Part shown: positions 30,201-45,100 of the stretch, in pieces | Position numbering within the stretch: the first letter of the stretch is position 1 | Layout: every line of letters starts with the position of its first letter | Assembly: GCA_004352715.1 (NCBI GenBank) | Contig: SCFE01000102.1 | Span: 1,108,745 to 1,172,744, forward strand | Reading direction: 5' to 3' | Length of the DNA stretch: 64,000 nt | Source: Hofstenia miamia | Lineage: Eukaryota > Xenacoelomorpha > Acoela | Notes under the pieces: generated by a model | What the model saw: the letters and a program-made list of their open reading frames with translations, nothing else | The model's database searches: none | Told to the model about the DNA's origin: nothing | Position numbers and translations under genes: made by a program

Positions 30201-33200
30201 TCATTAAATTTGTTATTTGTACAAATTTTGTTTGTATTCAATAATTTTCGCATTTGAATCATCAGATGTAAATTTATTCTCAATGATTAGTCGCTGTTCT
30301 AGTGTTAATGAACATATAATTAGGTTGTAGTAAGAACTCGAAAACTTAAATGCTAATGAGTACAAAGTTTTTGTTTATCAGTTTTTTTGCAATGGTGAAA
30401 AACTTATACTATGGTCACGTATTTAATCTCAATAACTCAGCGCAACCCGGCTGCAATTCATTTCGACCCGATTGCATCTCTGATTCGTCATCAACATAAT
30501 TAAAGGTGCATATATCTGCCTTCGATTTCTTCAATTTTTGCCAAATTGGCTCTTAACATTTTATTATCAATTAACAAATAACATTGTGCGTGTTGTTCCT
30601 AGTACTAATTTAAGTGCTCAGAACATTAAGAATATCGAAACGAAGCGTACTTGTAACTAACAATATTATTTTATCCATTTGCTAGAATGTAGGTTATTAA
30701 TGCTGGTTTGTAGGCTTCTTATCTGATTGCTTTGTTTTCAACTGCTCTACAATCATTGCCAATATGTAGTGATATAATTATACAAAATCCGCAAAATGCA
30801 AATTATTATCAAACAATTAGCATTTTCACTTGGACCTTGTGATTTTACACGAATACTCTGACTGTGCAAACACGTGCATTTGATTTATGCGCCATTAAGC
30901 GTTTATCTGCGCTGTGTTATGGTAAGTGCTTTATATGGTTGCATATGTTTTAGCACCTTCAAAGCTATTATTCATAAACTAGTTTATTAGAAGCAACTAC
31001 ATATATTGTCTATATTCATGTGATACTATTTTTACACCTATTTAGCATTATTTGGAACAAGGTATTATTTCATTACACACATTGTATCTTCTTTGAAGAA
31101 AAAGTAGCGCAAAATTTGTGCTTACTGCTTTATTATTAGCTTGGGAAATGATTCGTATGAAATTTTAGACATTGAAAAAAATTAGGCGTTTTAAATTACT
31201 AATACCAAGAGTGTTTTAAAAGATTCCATTCAGTTTAGATCTTTAATAGGCATCGAAAAAAATGCTAGTTTATCCATTTTTGAAACACCGTTGTGAATTT
31301 CCAAGCACACGAATCCCATTTGTGATAAAAAATAATTTTTGAGTTTTTTGTATTCTAGAAACAATTTTTCAAACAAATTTCTGCTCTCCCATGAATAAAA
31401 GGCGTTTTATAAGTCTAGCTGTCATGCCTAAAAAATATGTAAATTAAAGTTTTGGGGAGAAACTCATAAATCATTCCACGTTTTTCAAGATGTCATGAGA
31501 TTGTACACATGTTGCAAATAATCGTTTTATAATAATTTTAGGAAAAGCATTTAAAGCCTGCATTCCCAGTTTGTTATTTTTTAATACTGCGCCTGGATAA
31601 ACGAGCGTGCATGTTCTTAAGTTATTAATGTGTTATTATCCGTAGAAAAACATTTCAAATGCAACGAATTTAGATCCATTGATTGGAAACAATCAACCCT
31701 GACAAAGCATAGACCTGCCTCTCATTCAATTACTAGTGTATTATAAATTATTTCCATTAACTTAATTTGAAATTGCTTTTAGAACTTTTATTTCAGAAAA
31801 TGTTAATTTTACACTTTAAAACTTTTCTTGAATGAAGATTAGGTTAAGGTGTTATAATGTCAACCATTTGCTAATTAATTAGGGGAAATGCGCGCACGTT
31901 AACTAAGGTATTTGAAAAAAATGTCAACACTTGTATGCTTTTAGAGTAAAATGCATGAAGTTTTTTCCGCTTTTTTCTATCTTTCCTATTATAGTGTACG
32001 CATGAAATTGTGAAAAAACCTAGATTTCAACATCTGATCGCATTTGTTATTCTTTAAATCTCACGTCATAGAACCACAGTGTGAATACGTTGTCAATTTA
32101 CAAGAAAAATTATTGTGACTTGCGATTGTTATATAATCTAGATTTGAAGAATACCTGTTTTTTTGTTCCTTTGTAGTAATAACCTTGCATATCAGACATG
32201 GGTGATAAATATTGCTTAATATTTATCTTGATATTTCGAACAACGCGGTGTAACCAGTGTTGGAACCGTGCCTTGGCAGTTAGGCACCAGCACGACACGG
32301 CACTAGATTAAGACAATTTTCAAGCACGAGTCCGACCTCACACCAAAATCTATAAATTTTTCGTTGAGTGTAAAAACATATTGGATTAAACCTCTATGAA
32401 TGAAATGTTTTCAGTGGCAAATATTTTCAATACTTTAAGAAATTGTTCTAGAAACAAAACGTTCAATGGTTTTAATATACAAATTAATAGATTTAGAAAA
32501 TCAAAATAAATATATTTGATACGTGTTTTAATGTGGGTACTACGACTGCACTGTCACAAAAATTTCCGTAAAAATGGGCACGGCATGAACATGGCACGAA
32601 ATAAATAAATTTCGTGGGAACGCGTTTCACCTGATTAAATTATTATCTGCATAATGCAGAGCAGACATAGTAAACTATTCTTTTCAAATTAAATGTGGAG
32701 TGATTTTTTTTTCTTCAAATTCCTCTATACTCAAAGTTGATTTTAGCTTGTATTGTCAATTTTATTAATATAACATGTGATTCAAATTTGAAAAAATAAC
32801 TTTGAGGTTTGTTTGGCCTGTAAAAAACCCGGTACACTAGTTGCAGCTGAAATCAACACCCGGATATCGTTTGTTATTTTTAATGTGCACGTGTCCCCTA
32901 AATGTAGGCATACATCATGCATGATACATGCACCCTATCAAAGTCCGATCACTTTAAGTCAATCACATATATGCCATTTTCAAAATATTTGGAACCATGC
33001 ACTGATGGTTTGCACAGAATAACTTTTGCGAATTAATTTAATATTATGTGATTTCCTTTGGCTAAGTGCAAGGCCTACTTAAATAAACTGGTAGGTTGAA
33101 CTAAAAATTTTTCAAAACCAACAGAATATACCGGTAAATCACAATTTTTCTGATGCTGTGGCAAAGTTATCATTTATTTTGATAAGGCTTCGAAAAATAC

Positions 33201-36200
33201 ATTTTTTCAACAGTATAAAAATCTTTGTCAATAAATATCAGATCGATATAATATTTCTACAAATCCCCGCTTTCATTTAGGATAGAACCTCAACTATTGA
33301 CATGTAATCAAACGGAATTTAATTGGAACGAGTAAAACTTCGACCAGAACAACTAAGAAATTTTGGAATATTTTTGGCAATAAACAAATAATTTTAGAAA
33401 TTGAAAATTTTCTTATAAAAAAGTGTAAATTGAAATCTTGTAGTTTTTCTTTTGACTAATACCATCTAAGTCTCAGACTTGGCTAAAAAAGTTAATCGGT
33501 TTTTCAAAAGGGCTATTGGATTGTCAGTCGCTAATAACAAATGAGGCAAAACAAATAGATTGGGAATTGATAAAAACAGAAGTCAGACAATAGTGACGTC
33601 ATTTGCTTTAGCATGTCTGGGATTGTTTTAAAAAATTTACTTAAAAATGATTAAGATGGTTTAGTTATGTGTTTAAGTAATTAATTCCTACTGCTAAAGG
33701 AATGCGAATGTTTTAATTAATGAAATAAATTGTTCTTAATGTCAAATGATTTGTACGAAATGCGGAGTGATGCTATTTTAATTAATACAAACATTTAGCA
33801 AGCCTTGCAATATTATTCAGATCTTAATCTCTCCAATTGTCTCTATTTCTAATGGAATGTGTTGACAAATATATTGACTGGAGATTATGTGGATTAAGCC
33901 ATTTATTAAAGATGAAAGCCATGTTAGCTTAAAATCCTCACTTAATTAATAATAATGATGATAGTAATAATAATTTATTAGAATCAGAAAGAAAACATCT
34001 GATAATCTTATTAATTTACAAAATTAGAAAAAGAACTATTTTTTTAATATTTTTGAGAATTCGATCAGGAAAGAAGTTTGTACATTTATTTCTTGTACTG
34101 CAACCGGATTGTCGTTTCTTTTCTTGTAGCAGCATATAGTTCCAATTTGGGAATTATTCCTCTGAAAATATGATTACTATTGCTCGGTATTTTGTCATAT
34201 AGCTTGTTATCCCTGTCCAAAATGCATTCCTTCAGTGGTATGTAGGATTTTTTGTGCTCTGCGTTGTAATAATCTATTTGAAAAATAAAAATGTTTTTTT
34301 CAAAATTAGAAATTTCCATTTAACTAAGTATATATATATATATATATATATACTTAGTTAAATGGAAATTTCTAATTTTGAAAAAAACATTTTTATTTTT
34401 CAAATAGATTATTACAACGCAGAGCACAAAAAATCCTACATACCACTGAAGGAATGCATTTTGGACAGGGATAACAAGCTATATGACAAAATACCGAGCA
34501 ATAGTAATCATATTTTCAGAGGAATAATTCCCAAATTGGAACTATATGCTGCTACAAGAAAAGAAACGACAATCCGGTTGCAGTACAAGAAATAAATGTA
34601 CAAACTTCTTTCCTGATCGAATTCTCAAAAATATTAAAAAAATAGTTCTTTTTNTGAAATTTTATTCAACCTTGAATATCTTTGTTTATTAAACTAGGCT
34701 ACTTTTTCATTATCTTAAAATTAGTTTGGTCTAAATATTGGTATAATTTAGTATGGAAGGAACTTTGTAAAAATTAGCATTCCGCAAAATGGAGAATATG
34801 ATGAAACTTATTGAATTTGAGTTATTCACAAATCATAATATAGCATCACAAGAAACAAGTTTTTGCATGATCTTATCATATATTATTTATCATAATTCGT
34901 AAGACACTCTAAATAAAATGTTTTCAACAAAAATTTGTCATTAAAATATTTTGAATTTTTACAAAATTACATGATTAAGTCACAATGTGTACAAATTTGC
35001 ACAGACAATTACAATGAAAATATTAGCAATGGAAAAATATGAGTCATCAGAAAAAATTGAGACTAGGTGTGCTGAGCCGCCATATAAACATTTTTTAGCA
35101 CTTCCATACAATGTGCATGTCTGAAGGGGATATATATGTATATTCGAATAAATTTTCCTTTAGGATCTGGCTAAACCATTCGGCAGGCAGGCTAGCCTTA
35201 CTAAGTTCCACTCTTGCCTCAGAATATTTTGCGCGGGATTTTACATTCTCCCATAACGTCAAAGACCTGAAAATTAACTTTTCGAATGACGCGACGCTTA
35301 ATCCTTTTTGACAGCAAATAATATGAGAAACTTAAGAACGCGCACGCATCAAATGTAATGCCTTCCTACGATATACTTTCCATGAATTTCAAATACCCGC
35401 TTTATCAATTATCTTTATTAAAAACCATCATAATTTGTTTAATTTCACATTTTCTTTTTCTCTGTTTCAGTCATCTATTTTTTTGCTGTTACTTCATTCC
35501 GCAAACTATTGAAATAGTGAACAATACACTGGTTGTTTCTATACTTCACAGACAATAAAGTGACCTTTATCTTTATTTGCTGAATTTTTAAATTTAAATA
35601 AATTTGGTTGTCAACGAAGATAGTGAATTTCGGGCCGCAAATAAAAATGTATTTTTTCGTATAATTTTAGGCCTGTGAAATTGTTTAGCTTAACTCATTC
35701 ATCGAGGCCTTTTAGGATATGTATGTTCCGATCAATTTTTATGTTCAGTGTTGTTTAATACTGTTCTTACAAGACTCGTCGCGCACACATCAGTGAGATA
35801 GTTATTGCGAGCGACTTCCGAATATGTGCGAGGGATTCTTGTTGTCCGAGGCATTTCGCTGATTGACTTTGTGCAGACTAGCTAAAGTCCGATTAGGTTG
35901 TTAGAAATCTCACCTCGTATCTGACCTATTCTAGAACTTTTTTTATCATTTAAGAGACATTTGAAACATTTTTATGCGGTGCTTAAACCTTGGTTGTTTT
36001 ATGGAATGTAAAAATCAAATTTTTTATTGGTATGTTATTTTCTGTGTAACATTTTCTGAGATTCTGCATTACTTGTAACTACTTTGTTTCAATTAATTTA
36101 TATAAACAATCATAACCTGCTCAGAAAAATGTGCTGTTGTATGTAGAAATGCAGTATGTAAATTCTTTGAACTGCTAACAGTTGTGGTACTAGTGATGCC

Positions 36201-39200
36201 TTGTAAAGTTTGTTTTAAAAGTTTTCTCTTATTAATAATTTTGTCATTATTGCGATTTATCTCAAATGTAATTCTTGTTAGGCCTACTTGTACAAAATTC
36301 CATGCAACTATTTACATATGCTGCAAGCGCAATGTTTTTGATTTTATTATAGTTAGTCACAAATAGATTGCATATTGTACAATCGTTGTATCTAGAACTT
36401 TGAATTCTTAAATTTGATTAAATCAAGTGAGTTATAATTTAAAAAAGTTAATATGGTAATATTCACTTCGTCTTCATTTTCAACAGTCTAATTTCATTTT
36501 CTAGCGATCGAATTTCATTAATTATTAAAATTCTTTAATCCTGAATTAATAATTTATTCGATTATAGGCTGATTTAAATATTTTATTACTTTTCTAATTA
36601 TCCAATAAGATTTAATATTTTTCCTATTATACTTTTGAAAATCGTTTTTCGTAGAAAACAACTTCTAGAAAACAGGTGCATCTCTCACCATTAGTCGACT
36701 TTAAATCATTTTTACCGCACTGGTGTTTGTAGGGCTTTGAGATTGTGAACGTCGTATTTTATTAATATCTTGATAATAGTTACATTTGCCTAGCTTAAAT
36801 ATCTTGTATGTAACAATTTCGAAAATTTTTTGTTTTGCTTACTTTTATAAACTGCATCACACAAAATTTGTATTTGTTTCTATACTTTACCAATTTCGTC
36901 ATTTTGTGTGACTTCTTCGAAGGTGTAAATCCATCAAGTCGGTTTACAAAAGTATGACTCATGCCTCTATTCTTGGAATAAATTGCGCATGATGTATGTG
37001 TCAGAAAACACCAAACCCTTGTTACAATGGGAATTATTTGGTAGTTGTAAAAATTCACAAAATATTATAAGAAGGTAACGCTTTGAAAAATAAAATTAGA
37101 AATTAATTTATTTTTGTGTTTTGATTTCGTTTATATCGTGTTGTGTGACAAATTTGGTACATAAGAGAATATTCACTCCAAAACATATTTAGTTTAATCT
37201 GAACTCCGAACCCCTCCTTTAATACGCACCTGATTAAGTATGATATATTAAAAAAAATGATGTGATAATATTTAAATAGTTACAGTTAATAATAAACTGT
37301 AAACAATTAAGAGAAACTACATAATGAATTAGAGAAAGAAGCACATTTTTTAATCAATGACGCTATTGCAAGAGCGCAATAAAAATTAATTTTACAAAAT
37401 GCCGCCTTTCTATTTTGAAGTCGACGCTCAATTGCGTATCCTGTATTTGAATTTTGCAAACCTGAAATCACTTCTTTTCATTGAACTAATGCGAAAATGA
37501 AGTTTTATAGTTGGGATAAATGTAATATTTTGTGGTCATTTCGTCTTTAAATAATTACTCGCCTATTTTAATTTGAATTATTTGTTCGATATTATTGTAA
37601 TAAGTAAAAATTTGTGTGGTTATTTCATTAATTTTAGCGAATGCAGTGAGTCTACTCCATTCACAACCCTGGGTTTACCTCCGTCTACGCCCGGAAGTGT
37701 TCGACTAATCAAGCGCGAACAGACATCACTTACTGTTGGATGGGATCAGCTGCCGCAAGAAGAGGTGTCTTATTACATTCTGCGCATCGCTGATTCATCT
37801 GTGAGTATTCCATTTGCTAATATCAAGTATTGATCTATAATATACTTAACATTTTAGTTGAGTTCAATATGTAATCATTGAATTATTGATTTGTAAAACC
37901 TGATTCTTTAGGAGTCAGATTTCAACATCATTTATGAAGGCACTGATTCACAGTTTACATCGAATGGCCTTCGTTCAGGAACCTCATATTCATTCATCGT
38001 AAGTCCCATACTTCTTTTCACTGCAGTTTCAATTTATATTCTGCATTGTGAATGTTTTCGCTTATATTTTGAGTTTGTATAAAATACTTAGATATTAGTT
38101 AATAGATCCAAACCACGGTTCTCGATATTGCATTTCAATATTTTTTTTTGTGTTTTCTAAAAATAGTCACCTTAAGAATTACTTAAGCGCCCATCAGATT
38201 TTTTAAAATGTTTACTCATATGAAATTTTTTACTAAGTATATAATGAAGTTCATCTTTTTCTTAGATCCGGAATGCTCATAGCTTTCATATTGAATCCTT
38301 TGGTTGTATTTGTCAAATATATAGATCTCATTAGAAAGTAAAGACTAAATCTAAGCAATATTCAACTTTGAAGGGCTTTCAAATTTCAAACTTCATTTTA
38401 GATTGACTTTCAAAGCAGTATTTCGGATTTCAGTTTGTAAGCCCTTCATATAAATATCGGCGATATTTTTCAAATTCTATTATTTCTTTTCCTCTGGGGA
38501 TGTCGTTTCGCATTGTTAAAGATGAAAGTTTTAATAAGTAATTCTGTTCTGAATTAGTTCTTATCGAATGAGATTCGAATGTGGTAATTAGATATTTGAA
38601 TTTGTTTTGAAAATTGTTATTTGATATTGTTGGTATTCCATACCCTCCCATTAAGAAATCTTAATCAATTTGCTAATGTGCGTTAGTTCCCCATCCATTT
38701 CATTCACTCATTTGCCTAAATTCTTTCAATGATTAACTTTGTTGTTGTTTGTGTTTGGTACCATGAAATGCATACCTATATTTAATATGTAGTCAATGTA
38801 CGTAGTGGTATTGGGACTGCCGTAACATCGTAATTAATCTTATTCATATATGTCTTGAGGTCGACGGTTTTAGTTTTTAAGCTCTGCTCGGTTTGTTCGA
38901 TTTTTATAAAAAATTGAGGTTTCAGTTTTCTAGGGAAAACCAAACAATGTATTCCAACTCTATATTAAGTGTTTTGTATTAGTTTTGAATTATTCTTAGT
39001 TATTATCGGTTCAGAGGCAGTGGTACCTATCTTTTTGGTGATGTTGTTCGATCAAATTGATCCCATGCACTCAGAAGACACATTGGTTGTCTATAATTTT
39101 TTTACTTCATTTAAAAAACCGTTTTATAAAATCCGGGTTTTGCAAAAAAACTGCAGGTCTGGTTATTTTCGCTTTACCGTCGAGCTCTATATATGTCATA

Positions 39201-41971
39201 TCTTTGATATTAGCTAGACTAGGGCCTGTGCTAATATCCGACACGTCGGCCATATCATAACCACGGAAGCCTTACCAAAATTGAAATTGGTGATTTTTTC
39301 TCTGCCGGGCCGGACCATCAGCCGGTTTACAATCAGTCGTGTACTATGCATTACATTGTGTGAGTGAAATTATAATGGTACATTTCTAATACATTAAATT
39401 CGGTTTAATATTTTAATATTCAGTGAATGTATCCAATTTACCAATTCGACCAAGCTGGATTGGTTTAACTTCCGGCGGCCCATTCCAACTCTGAATCTAG
39501 CCATTCTTACGCCACAAGCACGTTAAGTCAATAGTGAAAGTTTTATCGGTGAAAATCTGAAATTGAGATTAAATAGTGCGTGGCCGTTACAAGCTCTACA
39601 ATTGACGATAGCTCTTTATCTTAACTCTGGTTCTTTTCAAGGATCGTTAACTTTGATATTCTTGGGCACAAAATACATCTACCTAGTTGTTACAATAAAT
39701 CATTTAAATTTACCATTTTTAAAAGATTTCCAGTTTTTACATGAAGTGTGTAATGGCCGTTCTAGTCGCAATCATTCCCCATGCTATATTTTCTATTCTG
39801 TTAATCTTTCAAAATATCAGATAACGTTATTTCTTAGAAATGACTTATTTAATTCTCCCATATTTTAAATATTTTCATTTATTGCGCAAGTAGATTTCCC
39901 GTTTGTCTGCAAATAATTTAGACGGCCTCTGATTACGTATTCTGACGACTTTTTCAATTAAGTATCATTTTTGAATACTAGAAATTTCATTGGATGTTCA
40001 ATAAATATCATAGAACCTTGGAAGCCATTTTATAACAACGCTCATCACTTTTATTTTAAATTGCAAAATTGTTATATTTATGTGGCCTTCGTAGAAAAAT
40101 GTAGACAGAGCAGTCTAGATTTGACATAGTATTTTAGAGGGTGGGCGGGGGTTGCGTCCCCCTTGGATGCGAAAAAGGGATGCACAAGTTATAATTTTAA
40201 AATTATGTGCGTCCATTGCCAGTGTTGAATGCAGTATAAAAATTAAAATGTGAATTTTAAATACTGCTGTTAATCAACTCATCTTATAATTCAGTGCTCT
40301 ATTATTATTTAAGTAATTTATTTTAAACTCAAATTTAGATCAAACCATCCACTCGTTTGAAAATTCCTAGATCCGTCCCTGGTTATATATATAGTGCACG
40401 ACAAAATGCTTGGAATCCTAGCAGAAAACATATTTTCAAGTATTGGAAAGTCCATTTACTGAAATTAAGTCTCTGTATGCTAAAAACCTTGGCCAGTTAT
40501 GCAACTGAATATTTCAATGTTTTGTGTTCTATTACATAATTTACCAGTAGTATTTCCATATATGGGATCAGTCCCACTACGAAAAAAATATATATAGTTA
40601 TATTTGCAAGGATTGGTAACCGCGGAGACGTGTTTACAAACAAGGCTAACGTAACTTTTCAACTGCATTCGTTTTCTGTTATAAATTTCTATTTTCATTT
40701 TGGGTTCACCTTACTGTCGTTTAAACCAGGGCTTCGGAACTGTACCCAGTGCCAGAGCCAAAGAGCATGACATTTTCCTCGAAGCCGGAGCCAGAATTGG
40801 AACATTTAAAATGCAAACGGAGCAGGGGTTGGAGTCTGGATGTCTGTAGTACAGCTCCAGCTCCAAAACTATTTTTATTATTTGTTTTATTTCCATAAAA
40901 ATACGTGGAAGTTTTAGAATAACGCAAAAAAATTAAAAAATCAATAATTCTCAAAATTGGCAAATATATTGTAGTCCAGATCGTGGGGGAAACGGCAGGT
41001 TAGCCAAAATGTGCATGCAATTCAGTATTGCTTAACATGTGCTATCGTCGATGATTTTGTACGAGAGGGGGAGCGCGCGGTTCAATTTTTTTTCTGTGAG
41101 CTTTTATTTGCTTCTCCGTGCTTATTGGAACCGCGCTGCTTCTTATAACTTTCTTATTTGTCTCGACTCGTTATTTGATCGTTCAGCCTTGGTGTCTATG
41201 CAGAATATTGTCTCTTGAAAATATGTTAAATATTTTTAACGCGAGGTGGTCATTAACTTTTGCTTTAATTCTTCGAGACGTCGTCGGCATCAAGGGTTAA
41301 TCTACAAAACTAGCCTCTTTTCCACCTATTTATGTCTGTAAAGTTGGAGAATTGTCGGGGGAAAGTTTCTATTTTTAGCTACTTAAACGTGTTATTTCTC
41401 ACGCTCCCTCGCATTCCCCGTTAATTGAATACTTCCAAAAATAAGATGTTTACCTACCGCATTGTTTCTGATAATTTATTTTCCTCCCACGTCTACAACT
41501 GCGTCATCACTATGCCTCGTTTGACATACGTCATTGGAAACAATTAAAAATTTAGTATAATTTTTATTTAATAGACTTTCCCATTATAATAAATACACCT
41601 TAACTTTCTCCAAAAAGAAATGCAGTGCTTAGTGACAAATACTAAATGCGTTTTAAAGCTTTTACGTTTCAAGATCATGTATTGCAAAAACTTAGCAATG
41701 CATTTACAAACTAACTTTCTTAGACAAATTAAATATCATTAAAGCAATTCATATAAAAGTTTTTGAGTCTGCAACCAGATAAATTATTCTCTTCTTCTAA
41801 TCTTTTTTCTTCTAATCTTTTTTCTTTAATTTTCAATTTGAAAATATTCGTTTTTTTCCTTATTTGTGTTAAGCTTTCCGTGCTGAACGAAAGTTATGAA
41901 GGCATTTATTTGCTATAAGAATATATTTCTACTCTGATTGATCGCTTATTTTGCATGAAATTATACGTTTG

Positions 41972-42005
<34 letters not shown>

Positions 42006-42060
42006 NCTTATAGTACTAGTGATTGCAAAATGTACACATAACGGCACATATGTTGTCTAT

Positions 42061-42100
<40 letters not shown>

Positions 42101-45100
42101 ATAGACAACATATGTGCCGTTATGTGTACATTTTGCAATCACTAGTACTATAAGAAAATTTATTCTCAATTATATTTTTAAAATTTGTATTTGTTTATAA
42201 GATACGTTGGGTATCGTAATACTTATTCTGTAAAAGTTTTGGATTAGTTATTCTGCGTATGTACGTTGAAAATTGAACGAATTTTTTTAAAGCCCGTAAT
42301 AAAAAATTTTTAAATATACATTACTAGGTAGACGATTGCCAATGTATCATATTAGCCCGGCATTTATTACTAATGTCAATCATTTAAACTTATGATTTAA
42401 GAACACAATAATTATTTTACCTAAGATGTTTTTAATTTCTGCTTTACGATGAAATGTGTGTTCTCAAATCATTTAATTTATTCGTGAATATTTGATATCG
42501 AAATGTCCTTGAATGATTTCCATGACAATCATGAAATCATAAGCTAACTCTTGGTTTTCGTTGGAATTCGAGAAATTTCCTATGGAGATGACGTAAACTG
42601 TTATTTCTGATTTCAAAGCAGTATATCTAAATAATCGCGTGCCTTATTACTTCTTCAAGTGAAACCAGTTTAACTCTTGTTTCCTTTTTTCAATCAATTC
42701 TACTTCCATAAAATATAAAACGATTCCTCTAATTTCATTACATTACCAGTGGTTAATTTTTCTCTCAGTAAGTGAAATTTGAAATAATTACAACTTCGAT
42801 TAAACACTAGAATTACTAACATAAGCCTTTCTGTTAGCGTTGAAATTGGGAAGGAAGCGAGTTAGACATAATTTTCTCTAGAGGCTTACAACTTTTATGG
42901 GACCAACTTATTGTTCAATATTAGGGTTGGTTTTATATATATATAGCCTCTGGATCCAGATTAAATTTTTTGAGGCCTGGCTCCTCGCTCATAGTTTAAT
43001 ATGGTAATTTTAAAGAAGTGTTTTCCGCATGTAAATGAATTTGCTCTCTTGATAAGCTTGCATCTTGCCTGTTAAAATGAATTCTAACAAATAGATGACG
43101 TGTTAACACAATTGCTACTTATCGCATTCAAGTAAATATATTTGTCTGTTTGCTCGGTCTCGAGTGTTTCAGATTTCTAAGTGTACTCTGATTTAATGTT
43201 TGGCTTTGTGTCTTTCTCAAGTAATTAGCCATTTGTTAATACGTTGAGGCAATTTTAAGGATGTAGGAAATCTTTTTTCCATATCTTTTGTGAAGCCGCG
43301 CGCAAACGATACAACTAATAAAGATAAGACGTCAGATTGGAGGAAGTCAAATTGTTTGAAATTTATCCTATCACACTGCTCGATATAATAACTTTTTCAA
43401 CAAATTTACATAAACCACTTTTAGAGACCGAGAGCCAAAAAATCATATTTTCAATTATTGAATTTTATGCAAGTAATCGACTAGCTTATTGATCTATTCA
43501 CATTGCAATTTTAAATAAATTTTAAAGGAATTGAATATTGCTAATTTTATCAAAAATAAGTTTAAGAAAAAACTGTATTGTAAAATGTACCGCTCTAAAC
43601 GTCTAATTTTATGCATTGCTTACCTTAAATTTTTGGATGCAATTATGAACATCGACATCAAAAATATTTAAAGTAACACCTGTGAACATCAACATATAAT
43701 TATTTGAAATAACACTTGTGAACATCAACATCAAAAATATTTGAAATAACACTTGTGAACATCAACATCAAAAATATTATAAATAACACCTGTGAACATC
43801 AACATCAAAAATATTTGAAATACCACTTGTGAACATCAACATCAAAAATATTTGAAATAACACTTGTGAACATCAACATCAAAAATATTTGAAATACCAC
43901 TTGTGAACATCAACATCAAAAATATTTGAAATACCACTTGTGAACATCAACATCAAAAATATTTGAAATAACACTTGTGAACATCAACATCAAAAATATT
44001 TGAAATACCACTTGTGAACATCAACATCAAAAATATTTGAAATACCACTTGTGAACATCAACATCAAAAATATTTGAAATACCACTTGTGAACATCAACA
44101 TCAAAAATATTTGAAATACCACTTGTGAACATCAACATCAAAAATATTTGAAATACCACTTGTGAACATCAACATCAAAAATATTTGAAATACCACTTGT
44201 GAACATCAACATCAAAAATATTTGAAATACCACTTGTGAACATCAACATCAAAAATATTTGAAATACCACTTGTGAACATCAACATCAAAAATATTTGAA
44301 ATACCACTTGTGAACATCAACATCAAAAATATTTGAAATACCACTTGTGAACATCAACATCAAAAATATTTGAAATACCACTTGTGAACATCAACATCAA
44401 AAATATTTGAAATATTTAGAAAAGTCCCTTTAACAAATATTGAAAAATTCTCAAAAGGGTACGTGCCCGCGTGATTATATGCAATTTTCTTAAACATTTG
44501 AACTTTTCAAAGTTAAGTAGCATTATTCCGCGTTATCTTGATTGGCTTAATTAATTCTAAATTCTTATTGAAGGAAGTTGTCAGTAGAGGCGGGCCCTCC
44601 ATTGTTGCTAATATAGTGAGTCATTTGTTTTTATTAAAAACAAGTGCTGTTTTATTAAAATTTGAAATTCTTCAGCTAATGACATGAGCCCACCTTAGAA
44701 ATTCTAAGGCCCCATTATATTTTAATCTAGCAATGGACCTCCATAAAACACATTTTAATAATGAATTACGCTGGGTGGGCATGTTTAAAACGAGGTTCAG
44801 AAAACCGAAAAACAAACATTTGTGTGCCAATATTTTTGTTCACTTTTTAAATTAATTATTTAAATTGTATTAAGTTGTACAACACATATGACATGTAGTT
44901 TTCTATGACTATGCTTTCAAAGAATGATGCCCTAGATGGTTAATGTCATGTACGCTGCTAGAGATGTTGTCTCAATTTTTTGTTTCATTTTCTTTGAGTT
45001 AGCAGATTAAATCTAGAGTTCAATAAAATGAAAAAACAAAAATCCAGGTTTGTTCACAAAACATTAATTTCGTCCATCTGCATTATTTTATCTCGACGCA

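Larger units (their letters stand above)
18791..37637 (+). other. Fndc3 intron 18791-37637 (18.8 kb)
   Basis: The largest intron in the window. Listed separately: nested inverted-repeat elements (21096-22786), hAT-like MITEs (23009-23142, 25193-25458), a LINE fragment (24178-24790), a hAT transposase relic (26050-26349), a (TA)n-linked repeat (27080-27282), a possible hAT end (32256-32640) and a 626-bp palindrome (34028-34653). A short fragment at about 20125-20149 ends like the GTTGGC family. I see no gene, RNA or nameable element in 18791-21090, 28400-32200 or 34660-37630. Confidence 0.85.

Noticed and set aside
38430-38651. Minus-strand 73-codon frame
   Set aside because: Composition follows local AT-rich sequence; no motif or neighbour supports it.
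39563-39868. 101-codon open frame, the longest uninterrupted one outside exons and repeats apart from the LINE
   Set aside because: No recognisable domain, no splice or promoter context, and a length expected by chance in 64 kb.
43647-44414. CRISPR-like appearance of the direct repeats
   Set aside because: Units are directly adjacent with no unique spacers, and the host is a eukaryote; it is a minisatellite.
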